From the NCBI GenBank assembly GCA_964006375.1, contig OZ023267.1:12997846-13061845 (forward strand): a DNA stretch of 64,000 nucleotides, in the 5' to 3' direction. Positions 23,546 through 34,289 of the stretch are shown piece after piece; position 1 is the first letter of the stretch; the number at the start of each line of letters is the position of its first letter. The notes below the pieces were generated by a model. That model ran no database searches. It was not told where the DNA came from and saw only the letters and a program-made list of their open reading frames with translations. A program made the position numbers and the translations under genes. This DNA is from Tillus elongatus (taxonomy: Eukaryota > Arthropoda > Insecta > Coleoptera > Cleridae).

Positions 23546-25315
23546 TTAAAAAAAAATTAAAAAGAACCTTCCAATATCTTGCAGCTCTACCAGTTTTTCT
23601 AGAAATGACCACCTGATTTGTCTGCCGCCATGTTTTATGGATCTACAACTTGCCGGGAAATTTCTTATTAATTTCATCATGTGGAAAGTATCTAGAAAAA
23701 TATATACATTTTCATGGGTTACAGGATGCGGCAAATAAGCCTTTAAACCTCCTTGAATAAATGTATCTTAATTTGCTCCCAAACATTTAACCATGATTAT
23801 ATTTGCAGCTGCTCCATCAAAAGTTACGGAAGTTACAAATATTTTTGCCTGATGGATAAAATTATTAAATCCTGATTTAATAGGCTTCCTTTTTCTTCAC
23901 AAGAAATGCCAGCTAGGAAGAAATAACCCACTGGAACTTTCCAGTGGCCATTTAAAACAACTAATAAGAAAAGCAAAACTTCTTTAGCCTCTGGAAGCTC
24001 GTCTGAATTATCCATATCCACGCCAATATCTACATTACTACAAAACTTTATTCCTGTCCACTCAACTTAACATCTTATGAACATCTCGTCGATAACTAGG
24101 TTACAAAGTATTTTGCAACCTTTTTCAGCTGCTTCTCTTCTTTTTGGATCCAAAACCGCTAATGCTTTTTTGCAGAATCCAAGAATAATTTAGAAATGAT
24201 TTGAGGATGTGGCAAAGATTTCATAAATTTTTCTCGAACGTAATTATAAGCTTTGTTTAAATAAAAATTTAGGGGAATAGTAAACGACCTTACGTCTGGT
24301 GAATAGTTCCGTTGTGGACCTTTTAAAAGCTGTTTAATCAGGTCTATTTGTGTGGGTAAACAGGCCTAAAATATTACAAGCAATGATATAAATTCAATAA
24401 CACTCAAAAGTGACACGTTCAGGGATGTTTCTCTATTTTCTGTAAAAGCAATTCGACTTAAAATGCTCAATCAGTGATATCTGGTGAGAAACTCTTAAGA
24501 CGTCTTTTCTTTCACAATATATTTATTTTCCCGTTTTGCTTTTTTATTACTCATTTAGCAATAGTCCATTTTTTAAAAGATGTTTTTGGAGTTCCTGATA
24601 AATTGGAAATATCTACAAAATAACGAAGTTTTTTCTTAAGAAATGGACGATATTTGGTAAGGTTACAGTGAACAGAGTATAAAATGGTTTCTAGTATTTT
24701 TCCCTCAATTCTAAGTCCAGTCATATTAACTTACTTTTGACCTGGAGTAATGTTAGCTTTTGGTGTTAATTCAGGAGGGCTGCCAAGTGCCGCACCTGTT
24801 GAACATGATAGTTCCCAGGCAGTGAGAGTTGATGATAACGATGATTTATCTCTATTTTCTTCAAAACTGTGACCGCAATTTTTATCGGGTAATTTATTAA
24901 TTTTAACAATAATAAATGTTTACAAAATAGGAAGCTAAAAAGAATTCTTTACCTTCTTTCTGCATGAGCAAGAGCTTTCATGCCAGAAGTAGAAAGCACT
25001 GGAGAACTTAAAACTGATGGAGACGCTGCGTTTTTCATACCCTTCTTCCACTTGGGTAAATAATAAAAGTCTTCATTAAAATGCTGTGAACATAAATAAG
25101 AATATTTCGGCCGCGTATCCGATTTTATATTTAAGGGAGCGCACCATGTTTCTCTCATTTCTTTAGTAGATGGAAACCTAAAAATAGTGCCAAACTGACG
25201 TGCCGCCACTGAAAATCGCAAACAGCAATGTACTTACGGATGCAGAGACACCGCTGCAACATCCCCAGGTAATCTTCTACAAGCAATATACTTTTTCATC
25301 ATTTTGCAAAAACAA
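23546..25315 (-). pseudogene. P-element-like / THAP9-like transposase remnant
   Basis: The minus strand gives, N to C: MMKKYIACRRLPGDV with a possible GTAAGT donor near 25230; a THAP-like block (FRFPSTKEMRETWCAPLNI, then SYLCSQHFNEDFYYLPKWKKG, where CSQH is the C-x2-H metal ligand pair); a middle block (EAKEVLLFLLVVLNGHWKVP, VGYFFLAGISCEEKGSL at 23833-24021); and HPVTHENVYIFLDTFHMMKLIRN (23546-23734). This order is that of P-element/THAP9 transposases. Stops and frameshifts between blocks, and the lack of the C-terminal third, show that it is dead. Confidence 0.75.
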
Positions 25316-26416
25316 AACTCAAAACCTTTATTGCAAAGGAAAGTAACACATAAAAATAAACTCTCAGTATACTTGCATACTATTCGCAGACAAAGACAAG
25401 CCACAACTGTGGATTAATACAAATCTAGATACTTCACATGCAGCAAGATAAAGATTTTAAATTGAGTTTTCTGGTTATATTTACATAAAGAAGGGAGAAA
25501 CCTAGGAATATAATGTTAGTAAATCTTTATATTCATAAGTAAGCCCTAATGTAAGTGTAATTATGTCTTAAGTAACAGAAAAGTATTAAATTTATCATTC
25601 TCAACTTGTCATCATATTCGGCGATTTAAGGATGAATTATTACATAGCGGCAACGCTTGAGTCACCACCCAATCAGAGCAGAGGACCGATGTAAACATAG
25701 AGTCCCTTGAATGTTGGCTTCAAACAATTCGGCTGTGTACCCAGTCTATTCTCTGATATATAGTCAAAGGTACCGCCTATTTTGTTTGGCCTAAGACTAT
25801 TGGGTCATTAATATGTAATTTAATCTAGTGACGGTTGTAGATTGTCACACTTTATATTGGCATCAATTAGTTGTACTCATATTTTCTATACTATTTAAAA
25901 TACCTATTTAGCGTAGATGTGGCAGATTGTAATAGTAGTAGACGTTTATTAAATCCTAATGTTTGTTTATTTAAAAAAATCATTTATTATCTTAATTGTT
26001 TTAGTGTTTAGTTCAGTTAGAATTTGTTGGGTGAAATTACTTTGTCTTATCAAAAATCACTGGGAATATCTATGGGTTACCATCATCATAGACGCTACAA
26101 AAATATAGATCAAATAACTGCAGAGATTAGATCTTTGACTAATGATACTAATGGATCTAGCTTACTGAAATAGGGGTCATTTTGCTGATGGGTTAAATGT
26201 TGAAAACTAAATTCGTAATGGTCACAAAATCGTTAATTTTATGTGAATGGTGGAGACACCAGTTGAGCTTGATGGTAAAAATACATAGGAAAAAACAAAA
26301 TTTGAAAAACAGACATACTACAGGTTCCGAGTAAAAGCTGCTGCATTTGGAGTTACTTCAAAAACAAATGTTATGATATACAAACCAAATTTTCTATGGA
26401 ATTTGGATTTACCATT
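25316..26416. other. Intronic, nothing firmly recognised
   Basis: AT-rich DNA with short frames. A small open stretch near 26240-26370 (VETPVELDG, then YRFRVKAAAFGV) may be a protein remnant, but I could not assign it. Confidence 0.4.
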
Positions 26417-29190
26417 TATTTATTTATTTACGGGCCAGGAGCCCATTTTAGATAAGTACAAACAGAAACAATATATACAATAAAGGCAGTTAATAAAGCA
26501 TACAAAAGGGTTACAAGTTAGACAAAATGAAAAAAATAAAAAAATAAAAATAGGCAATATAGGCAAAATATAGGCAACAAATATTAAGTACCGTTTAACT
26601 AAACTTACAAAATGACAGCTGTTTTAAGAAAACTGATTTTCTTGTGAAAAAGTCAAGTTCATCTGACAATTTGTTGGCCAACACCGAGCATCTAATCAAA
26701 TAAGAGTTGTGACTGTAGTTGGTACGATGAAAAGCGACAAGAAATGAACTCTTTGAACGAGTTACTCTTGGTGGAACAAAGAAGTTGATCATAGAAAGTA
26801 AGTGAGGACAAGATACCTCGAAGTTAATTATATTATAAAAAAGTTTTAATTCTTTTTGTTTATGTCGAACATCAAGAGGCATGATATTAAAATATGTTAG
26901 TAAATCATCGATACCACTACAGTCATGGCGGCTTTTGAAAGCAAGAAACTTTAAAAATTTGCACTGTACTTGTTCAAGACTGACTGAATGACATGCATAG
27001 TAGGGAGACCATACAGAAGAGACATATTCAAGATGAGGACATACAAGAGAAAAATAAAGAATTTTAACAGATCTGATGTTGGTGAAATCAGAGGTACATC
27101 TTTTAACAAAGCCAAGCAACTTCAGAGACTTAGAAATCACATTAGAAACATGAGGAATAAATGAAAAAGATGAATCAAATGTAACACCCAAATCTCTAAC
27201 TAATTCAACAGACTTCAATGGTACACCGTTGATGTAATAGGTATGTTCAAGTCTGTTCCTTCCTCTATAAAAAGAAATTGATTGGAGTTCCTCAAGGTTC
27301 AGCTTTAGCCCCTACTTTGTTTCTTCTCCACATCAATGACCTCCTCTCTAGCACATCCAACCCAGTTCACAGTTACGCGGACGACAGCACCCTCCACTCA
27401 AACATACAATATTCTAAACCTGTCTCTTTAGCCCAATTAGATGAGGATCGCAGACTCATGGAGGGTTCTGTCTCCATAGACCTCCAAAAAATATTAGGCT
27501 GGGGAAGTAGAAATCTTGTACAATTCAACCCCACCAAAACTAAGTCTTGCTTTCTTTCTCACAAGAGATACAGCAGCCCTAGACCCATCACAATGAACAA
27601 CCAAGTTATTCAAAGTAATGAGTCCTTTTCTCTTGTTGGCATTTCTGTGGATCGAAATCTTAATTGGCACCAACATGTTACATCAATTGCAGAAGCGGCT
27701 GCTAAGAAATTGGGTTTCCTCTTCCGGGCTCGCAAATACTTTTCACCAACTAATCTCTATACCTTATACACTTCACAAATAAGGCCAAACCTCGAATACT
27801 GCTCCCACATCTGGGGTGCAGCTGCCGCTTCTACACTCGCTATCCTGGACTCCATTCAAAAGAGAGCTATATGTCTCATCGGTGACCCTACCCTCACCCA
27901 AAGGCTTCCATCCCTTGCCCACCGACGTGCCGTTGGTGACCTCTCTCTTTTATAGATATCTGCACGGGCACTGCTCAGAGGAGCTTTCCTCCATAATTCC
28001 CCCACCTGCTGCCCCCAGCAGATCTACCAGGGGAACAGAGCGAATGCACCCTTTTAATGTCCAGGTCACCAGACATAGAACATCTTGTTATGCCCGCTCT
28101 TTTGTCCCGAGGACTTCCAAGTTGTGGAATTCCTTGCCGGCACATGTTTTTCCTTCTCCTCTGAACCTCCAAACCTTCAAGTCCAGAATTAACAAGCTGC
28201 CTCTTTCCTCCTTGTCAACACCCACGGTACGATAGTATTTAGGCTGTAAGCCCTCGTGGTGTGTTGTTGACATAAAAAAAAATAAAAAAAAATTTAGATG
28301 GATTGAGTTCCATCCCATTGTTAAGACACCAGCTTATTAAGTTGTCAATGTCGTACTGAATCTTGAAAAAGTCTGAGGGACTTGTAATCCCGGAGAATAA
28401 TTTCAGATCGTCAGCAAACAACAAAAATCTACAATGAGCAAAACACTCATGAATATCATTAATGAAGATATTAAATAGCAAGGGCCCCAAGTGAGAACCT
28501 TGTCGCACACCAGACAAAACCTTTATTCCATTGGACATAAAATTCCATATCCGCACCACCTGATATCTGTCAGAAAGGTAACTACCTATCCAGCTGAGAA
28601 GAGGGTCGCCAACACCAAACATATGTAGCTTATGGATTAAGAGGTTATGGTTCACTCTGTCAAAGGCCTTGGAAAAGTCAGTATAAACAGAGCCAACCTG
28701 AATACCCGCCGCCAAGGACTCCGACAAGTAGGCACTGTACACCAACAGGTTTAGGTCAGCAGAACGACCTGATATAATTCCAAATTGCTGGTCAATGATT
28801 GAACCTCTAAGGAGAGAAGTAAGAGTCTCACACAGAAGATCCTCAAAAATTTTAGGAATAACGCTAAGAATACTTATCGGTCGGTAGTTCTCAACAAGAC
28901 CTCTGTCACCAGATTTAAAAATTGGAAGAATGAAACTAAGTTTCCAGCATGTAGGGAAAACACCCATTTCCAGAGATAAATTAAAGATGAACCATAAAGG
29001 TCTAGACAAATTAAAACTACAGCACCTAAGAAGAGATGGGGGAATACCGTCTGGCCCAGGACTTTTACTGACATCTAGGGCTGCAAGTTTAGTATAAATG
29101 TCTTATATTTTAATGTGGTGCACTGATAGATTCAGCTCAGCATAAGAAAATTCATTTGGTGTCGACATTTTAATTTTATTTCTCCACATC
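26417..29190 (-). pseudogene. LINE family D, split by a nested LINE A insertion
   Basis: The minus strand from 29110 down to 28280 encodes RT blocks: SPGPDGIPPSLLR, NYRPISILSVIPKIF, SVYTDFSKAFDRVNH, SGVRQGSHLGPLLF and LLFADDLKLFSG (FADD intact). The protein resumes at 27218-26595 with VRDLGVTFDSSFSFIPH and SLVCPHLEYVSSVWSPYY. The break falls at NPSKF, where LINE A3 is inserted. The 3' end near 26417 is a run of TAAATAAATAAATGG type. It lies antisense in NAA15 intron 3. Apart from the insertion the RT frame is unusually open. Confidence 0.88.
27277..28279 (+). pseudogene. LINE family A copy 3, 5'-truncated, nested in LINE D
   Basis: It begins in the RT at GVPQGSALAPTLFLLHINDL and reads through HSYADDSTLHSN (YADD intact) to the thumb and C-terminal domain, ending in the family 3' UTR and TGTTGTTGACATAAAAAAAAATAAAAAAAA. 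There is one frameshift near 27950. Direct repeats AAAAAGAAATT (about 27264) and AAAAAAAAATT (about 28280) are a likely target duplication. The 5' truncation and A-rich tail are typical of target-primed reverse transcription. Confidence 0.88.
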
Positions 29191-29466
29191 AAACATATTC
29201 GTAACGACACTTCCATTTGAAACTGACAACAATATGTACAACTTAGTGTCTCAAGTGGAATTCCTGCAAATGTACTTTATGATGTTTTTTTTTTACTTGA
29301 CCCAAAGTAAGCATTTAACTTTTATGAGTTTAAAATATTGATTATGGATACCTGTTATTTAGTTCAGCTTTATATTTTCAAAATATGTTCGCTAAATTCT
29401 GTTACCTACTGCAAAACAAACTGTTACTTATTTTTTATAATTTTGGCATGTTTTCCTTGATTTTAG

Positions 29467-29601
29467 GAAACCAGATATCAACTTTTAATGTTGAGACCAA
29501 CACAGAGGGCATCATGGATAGGATATGCTATGTCGTTTCATCTGCTAGAAGATTATAAAAATGCTTTGAGTATTTTAGATACTTTCTTGGATCAACAACA
29601 G
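29467..29601 (+). CDS. NAA15: NatA auxiliary subunit, exon 4
   Basis: After TTGATTTTAG the exon encodes [20 protein letters not shown], then [17 protein letters not shown], continuing NAA15 in phase 0 from exon 3 (GYR then ETRYQLL). The donor GTGAGT is at 29602. The exon is 45 codons. Confidence 0.93.
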
Positions 29602-29740
29602 GTGAGTGTTCCAACAAATACTTTGAAAGGTAATGCATGTTACTGGTAACAGTTTCCATACAATTAACTTATATCCACTGAAACAGCACTTGCCAGTGGT
29701 CCGAGATGTGAACTACAAAATCATCATAGTATGTTTAATA

Positions 29741-31025
29741 CGATCAATAAGTACGTGACTTTTTGAATTTCCTGCCTCATCACAGGAAGGGCAACACTGC
29801 TCCTGTCAACAAGCATCTGTCAGTTGACTCCTGTCAAATGTTCAACAAGCTGTGTCATTTAGTTTGTGTTAGATAGCTATTGAAAGCAGATAACCTCTTG
29901 AGTTATAACGAAAATGGAAAAAAGTGAATTTCATGTACGCATCAAACATTATTTTTTGTGAAAAAAAAAACAACACTCAAACCAAGGCTAAGCTTAACAA
30001 ATACTATGGGAACTCTGCACCATCAATTTCCATGGTAAAAAAGTGTTTTACTTAATTTCGTTGCGGCCGCACAAGCACAAATGAGGCCGAACGTTCTGGA
30101 CGCCCAGTTGAGGCCACTACATCCGAAACAATTGAAAAAATTCACGATATGGTGTTGGCCAATCGGAGATTGAATGTGCAGGGGATTGTGGAAGCCAGAG
30201 GCATATCACATGGCTCAGTGGTTTTGATTTTGCATGATCACTTGGGTATGAAAAAGCTATCCGCAAGATGGGTGCCGCGTTTGCTCACATTTGACCACAA
30301 ACACAATCGTGTGACAACTTCGAAGGAGTGTTTGGCATTGTTCAACCGCAATAAGGACGACTTTTTACGCCGTTTCGTAACCGTTGACGAAACATGGATT
30401 CACCACAACACACCAGAGACCAAGCAGCAGTCAAAACAGTGGGTTTCTCCGTGGGAATCGGCGCCGAAGAAGGCCAAGGTGGGTTTGTCAGTCAATAAAG
30501 TCATGCTGACCGTTTTTTGGGATGCACGTGGCATAATCCATATTGATTACCTTCAAAAGGGAAGAACAGTCAATGGCGAATATTATACCAACTTATTTGA
30601 CTTATTTAATAAAGATTTGAAGAAAAAACGACCGCATTTGACCAAGAAAAAAGTTTGTGTCCACCAAGACAATGCAAGGGTGCACACATGTGTAGTCTCC
30701 ATGGCGAAATTGCATAAATTGGACTACGAATTGCTTCCTCATCCGCCCTATTCTCCGGATTTAGCCCCGAGTGACTATTTCTTGTTTCCAAACTTAAAGA
30801 AAGAGCTCGGCAGAAAGAGATTTAACTCCAATGATGAAATTATCTCACAAACAAATACCTATTTTGAGGGCCTCTGCAAATCTTATTTTTTGGAAGGGAT
30901 AAAAAAATTGGAGAAACGTTGGATGAAGTGGAGCTGAAAGGAGACTATGTTGAGAAATAAGATGATTTTTTGTCAAAAAACCTGTGTTTCATCTAAAAAG
31001 TCACGGAATTATTGACCTGCCCTCA
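29741..31025 (+). mobile_element. mariner element 1 (1.29 kb, flanked by TA)
   Basis: The ends carry inverted AAGTxCGTGACTTTTT-type repeats; the left terminal 8 bases have decayed (CGATCAATAAG instead of CGAGGGxxxGTCAATAAG). TA dinucleotides flank at 29739 and 31026. The size matches mariner. Sister copies are at 55371-56625 and 62038-62966. Confidence 0.85.
29914..30937 (+). pseudogene. mariner transposase, N terminus broken
   Basis: The original start is the ATG at 29914 (MEKSEF). A poly-A slip at about 29960-29970 and a stop near 30052 break the N-terminal helix-turn-helix. From 30149 a 262-aa frame is open with VTVDETWIHH, VCVHQDNARVH and SPDLAPSDYFLF, giving the DD34D triad (34 residues between the second and third Asp). 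SHGSVVLILHDHLGMKKLSARWVP precedes the catalytic core. It is inactive as it stands, but the catalytic domain is preserved. Confidence 0.88.
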
Positions 31026-31059
31026 TAGTTTCAGATCTTAATTATTTCATGTAACTGTA

Positions 31060-31350
31060 AGTACACTTGGAGAACACCCAAAATCACCACAACACATATT
31101 TCAAAGACCTTACGATCGTTTCGTTGACAATGTTAACATCTTCAGAGGAAGAAAATTCACATAGTAAAGTATACAATGATAGACCAGAAGTAAAAGTATT
31201 TTAGAAGAATTTAGCAGAATTTTCTTCCTCTGAAGATGTTGACATTGTCAACGAAACGATCGTAAGGTCTTTGAAATATGTGTTGTGGTGATTTGGGTGT
31301 TCTCCAAGTGTACTTATTAGTGCTCATCACAGGTTCCAGTTTTCACATAG
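31060..31350. mobile_element. Foldback element H2 (291 bp) with two hammerhead-like cores
   Basis: The arms are inverted repeats (GTACACTTGGAGAAC and its complement). A 13-bp duplication TCATGTAACTGTA flanks it at 31047-31059 and 31351-31363. The right arm on the plus strand has CTGAAGA at 31230-31236, a GTTGAC/GTCAAC hairpin, GAAAC at 31253-31257, GATC and GTA then AGG. The left arm carries the same on the minus strand (31106-31145). Confidence 0.8.
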
Positions 31351-31364
31351 TCATGTAACTGTAG

Positions 31365-32190
31365 TTGTCAAAAATTTATAGATGCTAAAGACTACAAAAA
31401 TATATTTACGGGTCTTTATTCACAAGCTAATTAAACTTAGAAAAACACCTGTTTTGAACTGGGGCACATATCTAAGGATATCCCAGACCCTACTAAATGC
31501 CCTTGCTCTTATAAAAACTTATCGGACTATACAAAAGCAGTATGTTATGATAAGAGATAGTATGGATAGAGGTAAAAAAGGGTATCCCACAAGAGTCAAC
31601 TTTGGGCCCAGTGTAATATATTTTATTCACAAACACCTACCATCATTACTAAAGCATCAAACGGTGCCTTTTGCAGATGGCACATCTTTGATTTTGATGA
31701 CAAAAGAAGAGATATATGCTTGGATTTGTGAAGCGTTTAATATCTTGGAGAAATGGTTGAGTGCAAACAAACTTATATCTCATAAAAACAGCATTCATAA
31801 GGAGCTTCCAAGTGCGCTTAATATAAATTACAAAGATACAGAACTTACCTCAAGCAAAAGTACACAGTTTCTGGGTGTCTGGATAGAGTCACTTCTTAAT
31901 TGAAATTCCCATATGAGTTGCCTGGCTGGTTTTATTGCATCGTTTGCATTTGTGTTGCATACAGTTACTGGTGTAGTGAGTCGAGAGAGCATTTAGGGCC
32001 TTTAATGCATTTATCCAGTCTTGCATAAGGTATTGACTTACGTTTTGGGGCAACTCGTCAGACACATTAAGAATATTTAAGCTGCAGAGAAGGTGTCAAC
32101 AAGGTGTTTTCAACTTGAAGAAAAGAGCTGTCTGTGTTAAAAGCTTTAAAAATTATGAGATACCTTTCATTGTCTTTATACACGGTGTCC
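31365..32190 (+). pseudogene. LINE family E remnant (RT palm to C-terminal domain)
   Basis: Frames include LPSLLKHQTVPFADGTSLIL (FADG where FADD is expected), EAFNILEKWLSANKLI, and DTELTSSKSTQFLGVWIESLLN. Further frames downstream resemble the RT thumb (SCIRYxLTFWGN, LQRRC). The catalytic second Asp is lost and frames shift repeatedly. It begins right after element H2. Confidence 0.7.
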
Positions 32191-32716
32191 TGATTATACT
32201 TTAAAAAATTAGGGTGTGAGTTGCCCTTGAAAAAATAGTGTGGATAGTTCGTATAACATTTATCATTGTAAGGTCGTGGTACTGAAATACAGGTGTTAAA
32301 GTTGTTACGCTAAAAGCGATTTTCATTAATTATCTTTAAAACGGCTAAAGACAAGATTTTCAAAATTTGTACACGAGTAAATATTAATAGCATACAAAGA
32401 AAAACTCAAAATCCTATTTATTATGTGAAGCAGTGGCACACGTGGGGGCATTCAGCATTATAATTTAGAAAAAGTAAAAATTTCTGAAATTTTCCAACGG
32501 TTTAAAAAAATTCAAAGGCCAATACAAAAATAAGGTATACTGGTAGAAATGCCATAGGATGTACAGTTTTCAAGAAAAATGGAGTTAAAATTGTTTATTC
32601 ACTAAAGACGCACGAGTATTAATTTAGATTTTTAAACTGAAAGTTTATGTTACTATGGATACAGCAAAAGTTGTCAGCAGAAGCTTAAATTGTTAAACAA
32701 TAAATTTTTGCTTTTG
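32191..32716. other. Intronic, nothing recognised
   Basis: No ORF or repeat signature could be assigned between LINE E and LINE G3. This lies within NAA15 intron 4. Confidence 0.4.
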
Positions 32717-33108
32717 ACCCCCCCCGAGTGAACTGGCACCCAGTTGAGGGTGACCTCATTCTGCCCAGCCAGGTCGCTCGTCTCGTCTCTGCATGCTGGG
32801 GGTGTCCAGCAATACCTCCATGGCGGCTGTTGGGGTCGAGGTCATGGCCCCTGTGATGCCGAGGCAAGCCATCCTTTGGATCTTGCCTAGTTTTTGTTTG
32901 GCACTGGATTGTGTCACCTTAGGCCACCAAACCAGTGCCCTTGTGTACAGCCAGTGGGCCATACTGGGTCTTAGTCCCCACGTTTTTCCATATAGCCTAG
33001 TGATGGCTAGGGTCATAACTGCCTTGCGCAGTATTTTTTCAACGTGCCCATTCCAGGTTAGCTTAAGAGTCCAATACGACCCAAAGATATTTTACCTCCC
33101 CGGCCCTC
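32717..33108 (-). pseudogene. LINE family G copy 3 (RT C-terminal piece joined to RNase H start)
   Basis: The minus strand reads RPSMAHWLYTRALVWWPKV and KLGKIQRMACLGITGAMTST, a post-RT region of RNase H-bearing LINEs (R1/I-type), then jumps to the DLAGQNEVTLxWVPxH beginning of RNase H. The material between is deleted. The same deletion style is seen in copy G2 at 53022-53945. Confidence 0.7.
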
Positions 33109-34240
33109 GGGATGTTTCTACCATATAGAGTGAGAGTTCTGTGGCCCTCCCACTTCATCCTCCTCGTAAATGGTATGACGGTGGCTTTGATTCCGTATTA
33201 CAGTATGATGAGGGTTTTCATCGCTCCAATAATGCATGTTATGTATGTTGAAAACACCATCGCGAGTAAAACTAGCTTCATCGGTAAACAAAATTAATGA
33301 CTGAAAATTTTGCCCTTGATTTTGCAACCACTTATATAGGGGGTGTTATTCGTTTGGCAATCTATGTCATAGAGTCTTAAGTTTTGGATCTCAGGTAACC
33401 CCCTAGATGTCATTGAAAAAGTGAGAAAATGAGTTTTATCCGAATTTTCAAGGTTAACAGATCCGAGTCAAGCCAGTTGTTTAATCTTTGCCATCTCCTC
33501 TCCGGCCTTGTCAATTGTATTTTTCCAAGTCCCATCTCTGAGCAGCACAACTGTATCATCTGCGAAACATATGACCCTGCTCTCCTTGGATACTTCTGTC
33601 AGAGAATTGACATACGTCAAGAAAATGATAGAACCCAGCACTGCCCCCTGTGGGACACCACACACCGCAGGCTTTGAACTACTTCTATTTTCATCTATTT
33701 TTACTACTTGAGTTCTGCCTCTTAGATATGACTCGAGTAAATTTAAGGCCAGTCCTCTTATGCTGACTTTTTCCAATTTTGACAACAAGATCTCGTGGTC
33801 TACAGTGTTGAAATCCTGTTCAGTAGGTGATGAATTTTTAGGGAATGAAATCGGTGAAGAAGTTTTTCTTTGGGGACTTGCCTTACTGACTCACGGTTAA
33901 CATTCGGTATAGCAGCACTTATTCTTGTGCTGCTTATTCTCAGATTATTTTCTACTATTTGCAATGTAGCTTATTCGTTTGCAGCAGTATGACGAGTTCT
34001 GGGACCCCAGGTACAACTTTTGCTTTTTCAAAGCAGCCATCTTCTCCCAAGCGCCTATGCACTTCAATAAATGTTCTAACATAAGGAACTTGTCTTATTG
34101 GATATCTCTATTGATAGACACGTTGAGCTTCGGAACAATTTGATCCGGCTTCGCCAAGTAAAATGAAAAGGCATATACAAGGTGATTCATTAGCCTGTTT
34201 ACAAACTTTGGCAATGAAAAATATAATTAGTTTCATAAAA
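33109..34240 (-). pseudogene. DDE transposon (HTH/DUF4817 type) split by LINE H
   Basis: The N-terminal part at 33840-34240 (minus) has pieces like PKLNVSINRDIQ, FLMLEHLLKCIGAWE and the following AALKKQKLY, resembling the helix-turn-helix region of this family. The catalytic part at 33109-33420 has LILFTDEASFTRDGVFNIHN, which holds the first Asp. Between them lies an RT fragment (33425-33835). The second and third catalytic blocks are missing. Confidence 0.6.
33425..33835 (-). pseudogene. LINE family H, RT fragment nested in a DDE transposon
   Basis: The minus strand encodes LNLLESYLRGRTQVVKI, VCGVPQGAVLGSIIFLTYVN and VICFADDTVVLL (FADD intact), then EEMAKIKQLA. The fragment ends in DNA matching neither neighbour. 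It differs in sequence from all other LINE families in the window. Confidence 0.75.
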
Positions 34241-34289
34241 AAATGTTAATATAAACCCATGTAAACAGAAAGATTGACATTGTGCACTG

